In this document: positions 8,572 to 17,958 of the stretch, piece after piece
How the letters are laid out: each line of letters opens with the position of its first letter
Numbering within the stretch: position 1 is the stretch's first letter
NCBI GenBank assembly: GCA_903828535.1
Contig: CAIKMN010000003.1
Location: 62,001-126,000, forward strand
Direction: 5' to 3'
Origin: an uncultured Curvibacter sp.
GTDB taxonomy: Bacteria; Pseudomonadota; Gammaproteobacteria; Burkholderiales; Burkholderiaceae_C
DNA length: 64,000 nucleotides
Program-made: the position numbers and the translations under genes
Notes under the pieces: generated by a model
What the model saw: the letters and a program-made list of their open reading frames with translations, nothing else
Databases searched by the model: none
What the model was told of the DNA's origin: nothing

Positions 8572-11178
8572 TTAACCCGCTACTTTTCGAGCCAAATGGG
8601 CGAGCGCTTCTTCCACTTGGTCCACCAGCACCAAGCACAGGTCGCCGGGTTCGAGGCGGCCCAGGGCCAAGTCGATGGCGTTGAATTCGCCTTGCACTTC
8701 GTCAATCTGACGGGTTCGTACCGCACCGCTGAGGCCTTGGCGCAGCAGGGCCACGACCTCGCCGTCGGCGCGTCCGCGTTGGCAGGCGTCTTCATAAAGC
8801 ACCACCGAATCAAAGGCCTGGCCCAAGATCGATGTTTGCTCTGTGATGTCTTCGTCTCGCCGATCACCGGCGCCGCTGATCACCACGCTGCGTCGTTGCG
8901 CGGGCATGGCTTCGACGGCGGACACCAAAGCCCGCATGGCGTCTGGGTTGTGACCGTAGTCGGCAATCACCGTGGCGCCATTGAACTCCATCACATTAAA
9001 GCGACCGGGCGCGTTGTCTGAGTCGTTCACAAAGCTGGCGACGCCGCGGCGAATGGTGTCCCAATTGAGGCCCACACCCCACGCCGCCGCTGCCGCCGCC
9101 ATGACGTTGTCGATTTGAAAGCCAATGGTGCCGTTGCGGGTGATGGGCACGTCGCGCAAGGGCAACTGTTCACGCCAAGAACCTTCGGCAAAAATGATCG
9201 CGTCCCCGTCCACATAGACGGTGCGACGCCCTTGTGCGCGGTGCGTCGCCATGACGGGGTGGTTGCGGTCACGGGCAAAAAAGATCACTTGGCCCGGGCA
9301 GCTGTCTGCCATGGCGGCCACCACGGGGTCGGCGGCGTTCAGCACGGCAAAGCCGTCTTCGGCCACGTTTTGCACAATCACCCGCTTGACCACCGCCAAG
9401 TCTTCGATGGTATTGATGTAATTCAAGCCCAAATGGTCGCCTTGGCCCACGTTGGTCACCACCGCCACTTGGCAGCGGTCAAAGCCCAGGCCTTCACGCA
9501 AAATGCCGCCGCGGGCGGTTTCAAACACCGCCGCGTCCACATCGGGATTCAGCAGGACGTTGCGGGCGCTCTTGGGGCCACTGCAATCGCCGCTGTCAAT
9601 TTGGCGGCCATTCACATAAACGCCGTCGGTATTGGTCATGCCGACGCGCCAACCGTTGGCCGAGAACAAGTGACTCAGCAAACGCGCGGTGGTGGTTTTG
9701 CCATTCGTTCCAGTGACAGCCACGACCGGAATGCGGCCGGCGTCGTTGGTTTCGTAGAGGTGCGAAATCATGGCTTCGCCCACTTGGCGGCCTTTGCCAT
9801 AAGAGGGCGCCAAGTGCATGCGCAAGCCCGGGGCGGCATTCACTTCAACGATGCCGCCGTGCTGTTCTTCCAGGGGGCGCAGCACGCTTTCACACACCAC
9901 ATCGACGCCGCAAATGTGCATACCGACCATTTGGGCAGCGGCCACGGCCCGGGCAGCCACTTCAGGGTGGACATCGTCGGTCACGTCGGTGGCGGTGCCA
10001 CCGGTGCTCAAGTTCGCGTTGTTGCGCAAAATGACACGCTGGCCTTTGGTGGGCACCGAGTCAGGCGCTAAATTTTGCAGGCCCAGACGGGCTATGGCAA
10101 TGTCGTCAAAACGAATTTTGGTGAGCGAGGTGCTGTGGCCAGTCCCCCGGCGTGGATCGGCGTTGACGATCTCCACCAATTGACGCACGCTGTGGACGCC
10201 GTCCCCAATGACTTGGGGGGGGTCGCGGCGGGCAGCCGCCACCAATTTGTCACCCACTACCAGCAACCGAAAGTCGTTGCCGGGCAGAAACTTTTCCACC
10301 AACACCTCACCAATGTCAACGGCGGCTTTGTAGGCCAAATCGAGCTGTTCACGGTTGGTGATGTTGACGGTCACGCCCTTGCCTTGATTGCCGTCTTGGG
10401 GCTTGACCACCACCGGCAAGCCGATTTCAAGGGCTGCGGCCCAGGCGTCGTCCACATCAGTGGCGGGGCGACCCAAGGGCACCGGCACCCCAGCAGCGCG
10501 CAACAGCGTTTTGGTCAGGTCTTTGTCTTGGGCAATGGATTCGGCCACCGCGCTGGTGGTGTCCACCTCCGCGGCTTGAATGCGGCGTTGCTTGGCGCCC
10601 CAACCAAATTGCACCAAACTGCCACTGGTCAGGCGGCGATAGGGGATTTTGCGTTTGACGGCGGCTTCCACAATCGCGCCAGTGCTGGGCCCCAAGCGCT
10701 CGTCTTCGTCGAGTTCGCGCAATTCGGCAATGGCACTTTCGATGTCAAAGTCACGTTCGCTTGGGTTTTCGTTTTCGCTTCCTTTTTCACCTTCTGATGC
10801 GGACAGGGCCGTCTGAATCAAATCTTGGGCCAAAGCAAATGCGCGGCGCCCGACGTTTTCTTCGGTGTACTCGATCACCACTTGGTAAATGCCGGGCTCG
10901 GCCGTGGCCGTGGTGCGGCTGTAGGTGACGGGGCAACCGGCTTGCGATTGCAAGGACAGGCCAGCGGCTTCGAGCACGTGGGCCAAAGAGGCGGGCCCCG
11001 CTTGGCTGTCGTGGCGCAAAGGGCCAATGCCCGGAAAGAGGGCGCGAAGTCGTTTTTCAAAGCCTTCCAGTTGGTTGACCGAGCGCTCTAAATCGGTGCA
11101 GGCCACCACGGCTTCAATGGCCGTGTGACGGCTCCAGATGTTGGGGCCGCGCAGGGCACGAATGCGAGAAACTTCCAT
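8572..11178 (-). CDS. cphA: Cyanophycin synthetase CphA (full-length)
   Basis: Makes cyanophycin, a nitrogen-storage polymer with a poly-aspartate backbone and arginine on each side chain, using ATP in a ribosome-independent way. The 868-residue length is normal. The order is an N-terminal domain, an ATP-grasp domain (KPQDGNQGKG at 259-268; Asp addition), then a Mur-ligase-like domain with an intact P-loop (GTNGKTT at 490-496; Arg addition) and a complete C-terminal Mur-ligase part (DYGHNPDAMRAL). It lies 24 bases downstream of the second synthetase, so both are probably cotranscribed. Neither cyanophycinase nor isoaspartyl dipeptidase is seen in the window. The product is an insoluble cytoplasmic granule. 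Confidence 0.96.
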   Translation of the reverse strand: MEVSRIRALRGPNIWSRHTAIEAVVACTDLERSVNQLEGFEKRLRALFPGIGPLRHDSQAGPASLAHVLEAAGLSLQSQAGCPVTYSRTTATAEPGIYQVVIEYTEENVGRRAFALAQDLIQTALSASEGEKGSENENPSERDFDIESAIAELRELDEDERLGPSTGAIVEAAVKRKIPYRRLTSGSLVQFGWGAKQRRIQAAEVDTTSAVAESIAQDKDLTKTLLRAAGVPVPLGRPATDVDDAWAAALEIGLPVVVKPQDGNQGKGVTVNITNREQLDLAYKAAVDIGEVLVEKFLPGNDFRLLVVGDKLVAAARRDPPQVIGDGVHSVRQLVEIVNADPRRGTGHSTSLTKIRFDDIAIARLGLQNLAPDSVPTKGQRVILRNNANLSTGGTATDVTDDVHPEVAARAVAAAQMVGMHICGVDVVCESVLRPLEEQHGGIVEVNAAPGLRMHLAPSYGKGRQVGEAMISHLYETNDAGRIPVVAVTGTNGKTTTARLLSHLFSANGWRVGMTNTDGVYVNGRQIDSGDCSGPKSARNVLLNPDVDAAVFETARGGILREGLGFDRCQVAVVTNVGQGDHLGLNYINTIEDLAVVKRVIVQNVAEDGFAVLNAADPVVAAMADSCPGQVIFFARDRNHPVMATHRAQGRRTVYVDGDAIIFAEGSWREQLPLRDVPITRNGTIGFQIDNVMAAAAAAWGVGLNWDTIRRGVASFVNDSDNAPGRFNVMEFNGATVIADYGHNPDAMRALVSAVEAMPAQRRSVVISGAGDRRDEDITEQTSILGQAFDSVVLYEDACQRGRADGEVVALLRQGLSGAVRTRQIDEVQGEFNAIDLALGRLEPGDLCLVLVDQVEEALAHLARKVAG

Positions 11179-11202
11179 AGCAGTCTCTTGTTCTCTTGGT
11201 AT

Positions 11203-13476
11203 TTATTTGAAAAAAGCAGTGGCCCCCACGGGGCGCTGGGCTTGGGGATGGGGGTCAAAAGTTTCAATGCCCGCTGAAATTAATTCGGGCGAAATGTCCA
11301 AAGCCCAGGCCGTGGCCACTGCCGCCAACAAGGCTTCTGCGCCCATGGGGTAAGTTTGGTTTTGCCGCTGACCGATGTCGCCCAAATCAGACAACACCCG
11401 TTCATGGTCGCCATTGGCCAGAACAATCTGACCTTGTTTTAAATAAACCGCACGCCCTTTGTCGGCCAAGTGGGCGCCCATGGCGGCAGCGCTTTTGTCC
11501 AGCCCAAACAAGATGACCGACCCATCGCACAACGACGCCAAATCGGACACCCGGGGGTCAGCGGTGTTCAAAACGGCCACGCCGTCGCTCAGGACCACAT
11601 CGACCTGGGTGCGGAGCACCTTGCTAAGTTGGTCAGAAGTTTGAATGTCAAATTCGGCCAATTGCCCTGCGCCTTCCATGTCGACCACCACACCGACTTG
11701 GCAGCGGTCATAGGGCAAGCCGTGGCGAAGGATGGTTTGGGCGCTGTTTTCTATGACCACCGATTCGACCGAGTGGTTCATCAAAAGGCGATGCCCCGAT
11801 TCCCAGTTATTGCAAGGGCCTTTTTCGACCTTGCGCCGGTCCAAGAACAAACCTTCTTGGCAGGCCAAACCTGTTTGACGGCCGCTCAAATGCACCAACC
11901 AGGCGACCATGCGGGCAATTTTGTCGGTCTCTCGTGTGCCAGCAATACCGACCACAGGAATGCGGCCTGGTTTTTGGTCTGCGTCGGCGTCGTTGAACAG
12001 ATGGTCGACGATGGCCCGACCCACGGGGCGCGGAGAGCCCTCGGCGGGCTTCAAGTGCATCAACAAGCCGGGGCCGGCGTTCACTTCGACAATGGCGCCG
12101 CCTTGGGCTTGCAGGGGTTTGGAAATGTCCAGCGCCACCAGATCGATGCCGGCAATGTCCAAGCCCACCACGCGGGCGGCCAAGGCCGCGGCGTGTTGCA
12201 CTTCGGGGTGCACGGCGTCGGTGCAGTCGATGGCCATGTTGCCGTTGCGTTCAATCACCACAAAGCGACCCGCTTCGGGCACCGAGTCGGGTGTCAAGCC
12301 TTGGCGCTGAATTTCGAGTTGCACCTTGGTGTTGGTGGCAATTTCAATGGTTTCGAGGGGGAATTCTTCTTCAATGCCGCGGCGGGGGTCGGTGTTGAGT
12401 TGACTCTCAATCAACTCGCTCACGCTCGTTGCGCCGTCACCGGTGATGCCGATGATCTCGCCGCGCGCCGCCGCCACCACCTTGTTGCCCACCACCAACA
12501 AACGGTGTTCGTGGCCCGGAATAAAGCGCTCGACCATGACGTCGCTGCCCTCGGGGTAGGCCACGTGGAAGGCCGCTTCGATTTCGGCTTGGCTGCTCAG
12601 GTCCAGCGTGACCCCTCGGCCGTGGTTGGCATCGGAGGGTTTGACCACCACGGGCAAGCCAATGTCTTGCGCGGCTTCCCAGGCTTCTTCGGGGCTGTTG
12701 ACAATTTGGCCCTCAGGCACCGGCACGCCACATGACTTGAGCAGGGATTTGGTGAGGTCTTTGTCACTGGCAATGCCTTCGGCGATGGCGCTGGTGAATT
12801 CGGTTTCTGCCGTCCAAATGCGGCGTTGGCTGGCGCCGTAGCCCAGTTGCACCAGATTGCCGTCGTTCAGGCGAATGTGGGGAATGCGCCGGTCCGTGGC
12901 GGCGTCCACGATCGAGGCCGTGCTGGGGCCGAGGTAACAGTTGTCGACCTCGGTGCGCACGCGTTTGACCGCGGCATCCACGTCAAAAGGCTGGTTTTTG
13001 ATGCAAGCGATTAAGAGGGCATGGCCTTCGCGCAAAGCGGTGCGCGCCACTCGCTCTTCGCGAGCCCGAAACACCATGCGGTAAATGCCTGTCTGGCTGG
13101 TGCTGCGGGTTTGGCCAAAGCCGGTGGGCATGCCGCCCAAATTCAGCAATTCGATGACCACGTGCTCGAGAATGTGGCCTGCCCAAGTGCCCTCATCCAA
13201 GCGCATGACAAAGCCACCGCGCTCACCGACGCCGCAATGGTGTTCGATCAAAGCGGGCAGGGCGGCGCTGAGTCGCTCTTTCAAGCCAGGTATTTTGTTG
13301 GAGGGAAATTCTTCAAGCCGACCCAGATCGAGCCAGACTTCCAAAACAGAGCGGTAGGTCCAGATATTGGGCCCCCGCAGAAAATTGATGCGCAAGAGCT
13401 TTAGGTCGTCGGCAGGAATCATTGTGTGGGTGTGGCTGTCAGCAGGGGCCGGGAGGTAAATGGGCTTGCCCTGCAT
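11203..13476 (-). CDS. Second cyanophycin synthetase-like protein (CphA'), degenerate ligase domain
   Basis: A 757-residue paralogue of CphA and the first gene of the pair. The N-terminal domain and ATP-grasp domain are intact (KPSDANHGRG at 279-288), so aspartate-type ligation looks possible. The Mur-ligase-like region follows, but its P-loop reads GTRETDK (513-519) in place of GTNGKTT, and the C-terminal Mur-ligase part is missing. Cyanobacterial CphA2 has a comparable loss and polymerises beta-aspartyl-arginine dipeptides; a similar role here is inference. The alternative is a regulatory or heteromeric partner of CphA. The start could also be the ATG at 13422, which begins near the LRINFLRGPNIW segment where CphA proteins usually start; neither has a clear ribosome binding site. 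Confidence 0.9.
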   Translation of the reverse strand: MQGKPIYLPAPADSHTHTMIPADDLKLLRINFLRGPNIWTYRSVLEVWLDLGRLEEFPSNKIPGLKERLSAALPALIEHHCGVGERGGFVMRLDEGTWAGHILEHVVIELLNLGGMPTGFGQTRSTSQTGIYRMVFRAREERVARTALREGHALLIACIKNQPFDVDAAVKRVRTEVDNCYLGPSTASIVDAATDRRIPHIRLNDGNLVQLGYGASQRRIWTAETEFTSAIAEGIASDKDLTKSLLKSCGVPVPEGQIVNSPEEAWEAAQDIGLPVVVKPSDANHGRGVTLDLSSQAEIEAAFHVAYPEGSDVMVERFIPGHEHRLLVVGNKVVAAARGEIIGITGDGATSVSELIESQLNTDPRRGIEEEFPLETIEIATNTKVQLEIQRQGLTPDSVPEAGRFVVIERNGNMAIDCTDAVHPEVQHAAALAARVVGLDIAGIDLVALDISKPLQAQGGAIVEVNAGPGLLMHLKPAEGSPRPVGRAIVDHLFNDADADQKPGRIPVVGIAGTRETDKIARMVAWLVHLSGRQTGLACQEGLFLDRRKVEKGPCNNWESGHRLLMNHSVESVVIENSAQTILRHGLPYDRCQVGVVVDMEGAGQLAEFDIQTSDQLSKVLRTQVDVVLSDGVAVLNTADPRVSDLASLCDGSVILFGLDKSAAAMGAHLADKGRAVYLKQGQIVLANGDHERVLSDLGDIGQRQNQTYPMGAEALLAAVATAWALDISPELISAGIETFDPHPQAQRPVGATAFFK

Positions 13477-13514
13477 TGTCTCAGGTTGGCGGTGGGACTT
13501 TGGGCGAATTTTTC

Positions 13515-13527
13515 AGCGAAAATCGCT
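13515..13527. promoter_or_regulatory. Short inverted repeat in the divergent cyanophycin intergenic region
   Basis: AGCGA-aaa-TCGCT lies in the 56-base gap between the two divergent cyanophycin units, a few bases before the exporter start. It could be a shared operator. The evidence is only symmetry and position. Confidence 0.3.
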
Positions 13528-13532
13528 AAGAC

Positions 13533-15731
13533 ATGCATTCTGATCTTTTATCTCAGCTCCTTCCCCAAGAAAACGTTTTGGCCAGCCTCCCGGTTGACTT
13601 GGACGCCGACCTGCACTTCTCAGTCGGGCAATTGGTGGTGACAGAAGGGCGTTTTTTGTCCTCTACCCGCCCCGAAGGCGCGAAAGTCTGGAGCTTGACG
13701 CCGGGCCTGACCCTTCGCCATTCTGACCATGCGGGGGTGGGCACCTTGCAGTTGTGCGACCCACATCGGCTTTTGGCCCGATGGCATTTCACCCTGAGCA
13801 ACGACGCCCAGGCGCTGCGTTTGGTGCAGATCTTTGAACGTCAGGTGAATGCGCTTGATCTTGAGGTCAATCTGCTTTCTGACGTCGAGGGCCGCTGGAC
13901 AGGGGCGTCTGAGCCCTCGCTGGAAATCGAAGAAGGTCAAGATGGCCTCGAAGCGGAGGCCGAAAGCAAGCCCGCTTCCACTTGGGTGCTCCTGCGCTTG
14001 TGGCGTTTTGCCAAGCCCTATCAAAAGCAACTGCTGCTGGGCTTTGCCTTGACCATGGCGTCAACCGCTGCCCACTTGGTGCCGCCTTATCTGACCATTC
14101 CTTTGATGGACGACATTCTGATTCCCTACCAAAACGGGCAGCACATTGATCCTTATTTGGTGGTGATGTATTTGGGCGGATTGCTGCTCGCCTCGCTGGC
14201 CGCTTGGGGTTTGGGCTGGGCCCGAACTTATGTTTTGGCCTTGGTCTCCGAACGCATCGGTGCCGACTTGCGCACCACCACTTACGAACATTTGCTGCGC
14301 CTGTCGCTGGATTATTTTGGCGGCAAACGCACCGGCGACCTGATGAACCGCATTGGCTCTGAGACCGACCGCATCAATGTGTTTTTGTCGTTGCACGCGC
14401 TGGACTTCATTACCGACGTGCTGATGATGGTCATGACCGCGGTGATTTTGTTCAGCATCAACCACTGGCTGGCCCTCGTCACTTTGCTGCCTTTGCCCTT
14501 CATTGCTTGGTTGATTCATGTGGTGCGCGACCGTTTGCGCACGGGCTTCGAGCGCATTGACCGGGTTTGGTCGCAGGTCACCAATGTCTTGGCCGACACC
14601 ATTCCGGGCATTCGAGTTGTCAAGGCTTTCGCCCAGGAAAAACGCGAGGCCGATCGGTTTCGTTTGGCCAACCGCTTCAACCTGGAAGTGAACGACCGAC
14701 TGAACCGCACCTGGTCTTTGTTTTCGCCCACGGTGTCCTTGATGACCGAAATTGGCTTGCTCGTGGTCTGGGCTTTTGGTATTTGGTTGGTGGCCAAAAA
14801 TCAAATCACGGTCGGTGTTTTGACTGCCTTCATCGCCTACATCGGGCGCTTTTACACCCGACTGGATTCAATGAGCCGGATCGTTTCGGTGACCCAAAAA
14901 GCGGCCGCTGGCGCCAAGCGAATATTTGACATTTTGGACCACGTCAGCAACGTGCCCGAACCGGTCCAACCGCTGGCCTTAAGCCATGTTCGCGGCGGCA
15001 TTGAGTTGTCGAACATTGGTTTTCGCTACGGCACGCGTTCGGTGATTCGTGATGTAAGCCTGAAAATTCAGCCTGGTGAAATGATTGGCTTGGTTGGCCA
15101 CAGCGGCTCGGGCAAGAGCACCTTGGTGAATTTAATTTGTCGTTTTTACGACGTCAGCGACGGCGCCATTCGCTTGGACGGCACCGACATTCGCCGCTAC
15201 AAATTGGCCGACTACCGAAGCCAAATGGGCTTGGTCTTACAAGAGCCCTTTTTGTTTTTTGGCACGATTGCAGAAAACATCGCCTACGGTAAACCCCTGG
15301 CCAGTCGAGCTGAAATTGTGGCTGCGGCGCGCGCTGCCCATGCCCATGATTTTATTTTGCGTTTGCCACAAGGCTATGACTCCCTGGTGGGTGAACGTGG
15401 CCAAGGTTTGTCGGGCGGCGAGCGTCAACGGATATCGATAGCCCGCGCCTTGCTGATCGATCCGCGCATCTTGATTTTGGACGAAGCCACTTCGGCGGTG
15501 GACACCGAAACCGAAAAAGAAATTCAACGGGCCTTGGACAATTTGGTGCAAGGCCGCACGACCATCGCCATTGCCCACCGACTGTCCACCTTGCGCAAAG
15601 CCGACCGACTGGTGGTGATGGACCGCGGACAAATTGTCGAGGTCGGCTCACACGACGCCCTGATGGCCCAACAAGGGGCTTATTGGCGCTTGTACGAGGC
15701 CCAGCTGAGAAAAGAAAATGAACTCAATTGA
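13533..15731 (+). CDS. Cyanophycin-associated ABC exporter (fused membrane and ATPase domains)
   Basis: A half-size ABC exporter of 732 residues, divergent from the cyanophycin synthetases. Residues 1-150 form a soluble domain that is not part of normal exporters and includes an acidic linker (about 129-146). Six membrane segments span roughly 160-440. The ATPase domain has Walker A GHSGSGKST (522-530), signature LSGGE (626-630) and Walker B ILILDE (646-651). It probably works as a homodimer in the inner membrane. It overlaps the next gene by 14 bases. Proteins of this kind are known to accompany cyanophycin genes in betaproteobacteria, but the transported substrate is unknown to me. Efflux of a dipeptide or amino acid is a guess. 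Confidence 0.88.
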   Translation: MHSDLLSQLLPQENVLASLPVDLDADLHFSVGQLVVTEGRFLSSTRPEGAKVWSLTPGLTLRHSDHAGVGTLQLCDPHRLLARWHFTLSNDAQALRLVQIFERQVNALDLEVNLLSDVEGRWTGASEPSLEIEEGQDGLEAEAESKPASTWVLLRLWRFAKPYQKQLLLGFALTMASTAAHLVPPYLTIPLMDDILIPYQNGQHIDPYLVVMYLGGLLLASLAAWGLGWARTYVLALVSERIGADLRTTTYEHLLRLSLDYFGGKRTGDLMNRIGSETDRINVFLSLHALDFITDVLMMVMTAVILFSINHWLALVTLLPLPFIAWLIHVVRDRLRTGFERIDRVWSQVTNVLADTIPGIRVVKAFAQEKREADRFRLANRFNLEVNDRLNRTWSLFSPTVSLMTEIGLLVVWAFGIWLVAKNQITVGVLTAFIAYIGRFYTRLDSMSRIVSVTQKAAAGAKRIFDILDHVSNVPEPVQPLALSHVRGGIELSNIGFRYGTRSVIRDVSLKIQPGEMIGLVGHSGSGKSTLVNLICRFYDVSDGAIRLDGTDIRRYKLADYRSQMGLVLQEPFLFFGTIAENIAYGKPLASRAEIVAAARAAHAHDFILRLPQGYDSLVGERGQGLSGGERQRISIARALLIDPRILILDEATSAVDTETEKEIQRALDNLVQGRTTIAIAHRLSTLRKADRLVVMDRGQIVEVGSHDALMAQQGAYWRLYEAQLRKENELN

Positions 15732-16305
15732 AGCAAGCCCTGGGGCGATGAACTCGATGACCGACGCCTCCCAATGCGTTTGGGGCCGTTTGGCACAAGA
15801 CGCCTATGGCCAATTGGTTTTGATACCGGTCTCGTCCGAAGCTGCGGCCAATGCGCAAGTGCTTAAAAGCGACCGCATTCCCTCAATGCCTGCCAATCGC
15901 TCCCCGGCTTTCATTCCGGTCATCCCCGTCCGCGCCTTCCCAATCGCGGCCCCCGATGAGGGCTTGTCCTTGGTCGGCACCGATGGCCGTGAGGTGCTCT
16001 GGATTGACCGGCTCACCGACTTGCCCGCCGATCAACTGAAACTGGTCCTGGCGGCGCTGCACGCCCGTGAATTCAGCCCCATGATTCAAAAACTGGTGTC
16101 GGTATCGGGCTTCTCGACGCCCTGCACTTGGCGTGTTCAAACCGACCGAGGCGCTACCGAATTTGTGCTTAAAACCGAAGACGACATTCGGCGATTGGAT
16201 GCCCACCAACTCTTGATCACGGGCAGCCAAGGCATCACCTACCGCGTGCCCGATCGGCAGGCTTTGGACAGCGCGTCCAAGCGTTTGCTCGAGCGGTTTT
16301 TATAA
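15718..16305 (+). CDS. DUF1854 protein linked to cyanophycin metabolism
   Basis: A 195-residue protein of the DUF1854 family. Its C-terminal half (about 80-195) holds the conserved part: SLVGTDGREVLWIDRL, REFSPMIQKLVSVSGFSTPCTWRVQTDRG and a stretch ending in RRLDAHQLLITGSQGITYRV. It has no membrane segment or signal peptide. The start ATG overlaps the end of the exporter gene by 14 bases, which suggests translational coupling and a joint role. The N-terminal 70 residues are Pro/Ala-rich and probably flexible. Two more in-frame ATGs (15748, 15757) could serve as start. No biochemical role is known to me; a regulatory or assembly partner of the exporter is inference. Confidence 0.85.
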   Translation: MNSIEASPGAMNSMTDASQCVWGRLAQDAYGQLVLIPVSSEAAANAQVLKSDRIPSMPANRSPAFIPVIPVRAFPIAAPDEGLSLVGTDGREVLWIDRLTDLPADQLKLVLAALHAREFSPMIQKLVSVSGFSTPCTWRVQTDRGATEFVLKTEDDIRRLDAHQLLITGSQGITYRVPDRQALDSASKRLLERFL

Positions 16306-16328
16306 AAAATTTCTGAAGTCTTGAAGCC

Positions 16329-17063
16329 ATGAGCGCTGTCCCCACACCGTCGCAATACCCCTTGCACCGCAGTGCCTTGGTGCTTTTTTCAGGCGGCCAA
16401 GATTCCACCACCTGCTTGGCCCATGCTTTGAGCCGATACGAGCGCGTTGAAACCGTCGCCTTCGATTACCGTCAGCGGCACTTGGTGGAATTAACGGCGC
16501 GGGTCAATGTGTTGAATGCCCTCAAACAAGAATTCCCGCATTGGGCCCACAAACTGGGTGAAGACCATTTGCTGGATTTGGGGGTGTTGGGCCAAGTCAG
16601 CGAAACCTCGCTGACACGCCAAGTGGCCTTCAAGATGGAGCAAAACGGCCTGCCGAATACCTTCGTGCCGGGGCGCAATTTGTTGTTCCTGACCTTGGCT
16701 GCGGCCTTGGCGTATCGGCGTGATTTGCAGGCCATCGTGACGGGCGTTTGCGAAGCGGATTTTTCGGGCTACCCCGATTGCCGAGACGACACCATGAAGG
16801 CCATGCAACTGGCCTTGTCCTTGGGCATGGACAAACGTTTTTTAATTGAAACCCCGCTGATGTGGATCGACAAGGCCGACACTTGGGCGTTGGCGCACCA
16901 ACTCGGTGGGTCGGCCCTGGTGGATTTGATTGTTGAGCACTCGCACACCTGTTATTTGGGCGACCGCGAGCACCGCCACGCCTGGGGTTACGGTTGCGGC
17001 GATTGCCCCGCTTGTCTGCTCAGGGCGCGGGGTTTTGAGCTTTATTCGTCACGCCACTGCTGA
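16329..17063 (+). CDS. queC: 7-cyano-7-deazaguanine synthase QueC
   Basis: Converts 7-carboxy-7-deazaguanine to preQ0 with ATP and ammonia, a step in queuosine biosynthesis. The PP-loop motif is [18 protein letters not shown] near the N-terminus. The C-terminal zinc site is built from Cys residues in [27 protein letters not shown]. The length of 244 residues is normal to slightly long. It starts 23 bases after the DUF1854 gene but is functionally unrelated. Its 3' end overlaps the convergent 5'-nucleotidase gene by 44 bases. Confidence 0.95.
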   Translation: MSAVPTPSQYPLHRSALVLFSGGQDSTTCLAHALSRYERVETVAFDYRQRHLVELTARVNVLNALKQEFPHWAHKLGEDHLLDLGVLGQVSETSLTRQVAFKMEQNGLPNTFVPGRNLLFLTLAAALAYRRDLQAIVTGVCEADFSGYPDCRDDTMKAMQLALSLGMDKRFLIETPLMWIDKADTWALAHQLGGSALVDLIVEHSHTCYLGDREHRHAWGYGCGDCPACLLRARGFELYSSRHC

Positions 17064-17934
17064 CGTGGCCGCTTGGCACATGGCGCGCGGCTTTTTGCAC
17101 ATGACCCGTTTGGTCATCAAAGAAAAAGTCGGGCTCAAATTCCCGCAAGAAACCGGTCTTTTCCAGGCCGCCTAAAAACATCGCCTCATCCACCGTGATG
17201 TGCCAATCCATCAAGGTTCGAATCGCGCGTTCGTGCGCGGGCGCGCTCCGTGCGGTCACCAAAGCGGTGCGAATGCGCATGCGGGGTGTGCCCGCTTGCT
17301 GCAGTCGGTGCAGGGCCATGAGCAAGGGTTTGAAGGGCCCTTCGGGCAATGGGTGGCTGGCCTTGCTGGACTCGTGGCGCTGAAATGCATCCAAGCCTTG
17401 GCTTTGAAACACCCGCTCGGCTTCGTCGGAAAACAACACCGCGTCGCCGTCAAAAGCAATCCGCACTTCGGTCGGGTGGCTGTTGCTGGCCTGTACCGAT
17501 TCGGTCAACACCCGCGCGGCCGGAAAGCCCATCTCAAGGGCTTGGCGTACATCGTTTTCGTTGGCCGATAAAAACAGGTGCGCCCCCAAAGGTCGCAAAT
17601 AACCAAAGGGCTCTCGGCCTTGTGTGAAGACGCCGCGTTGCATTGGAATGCCCGTGCTTTGCGCCGAGCGAAAAATCCGCATGCCACTCACGGGGTCGTT
17701 GCGTGAGAGCATCACCACTTCAACGCGGTGGGCCTCAGGGGTATTGAAGGCCAGCAGTTTTTTGACCAAAGAAAAAGCCACGCCGGGGGCAGCGGGTTGT
17801 TCGAGTCGATCGAGTTGCAAGCGCATATAGCCTTGCTCGTCGCCCGTTTCAAAGAGGCGGTTTTCTTCTTCAAAATCGAACAAGGCGCGCGAAGAAATCG
17901 CCACCACCAATTGATCGTCAAGGGTCACGGCCAT
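17020..17934 (-). CDS. 5'-nucleotidase, NT5C1-like family
   Basis: A 304-residue cytoplasmic protein of the 5'-nucleotidase family related to eukaryotic cytosolic 5'-nucleotidase 1 (Pfam 5-nucleotidase). The HAD-like signature is [19 protein letters not shown], with the metal-binding Asp-X-Asp. Further conserved stretches are [20 protein letters not shown] at the N-terminus and [28 protein letters not shown] near the C-terminus. It would dephosphorylate nucleoside monophosphates such as AMP or IMP; the substrate is not determinable here. The C-terminal tail (from about residue 285) is low-complexity and lies over the 3' end of queC. Confidence 0.85.
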   Translation of the reverse strand: MAVTLDDQLVVAISSRALFDFEEENRLFETGDEQGYMRLQLDRLEQPAAPGVAFSLVKKLLAFNTPEAHRVEVVMLSRNDPVSGMRIFRSAQSTGIPMQRGVFTQGREPFGYLRPLGAHLFLSANENDVRQALEMGFPAARVLTESVQASNSHPTEVRIAFDGDAVLFSDEAERVFQSQGLDAFQRHESSKASHPLPEGPFKPLLMALHRLQQAGTPRMRIRTALVTARSAPAHERAIRTLMDWHITVDEAMFLGGLEKTGFLREFEPDFFFDDQTGHVQKAARHVPSGHVSSGVTNKAQNPAP

Positions 17935-17958
17935 GTCGATTGCCTCATCTTGTGGGGG

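Noticed and set aside
9115-10071. 318-codon ORF antisense to cphA
   Set aside because: Same reason: a compositional shadow with no recognisable domain.
11470-12735. 421-codon ORF antisense to the second cyanophycin synthetase
   Set aside because: It is a shadow of the high-GC codon bias: His/Gly/Val-rich, no motifs, and the opposite strand encodes a clear ATP-grasp enzyme.
17020-17063. 44-base overlap of queC and the 5'-nucleotidase as a regulatory antisense region
   Set aside because: Both genes end there with variable C-terminal tails; simple convergent overlap explains it.
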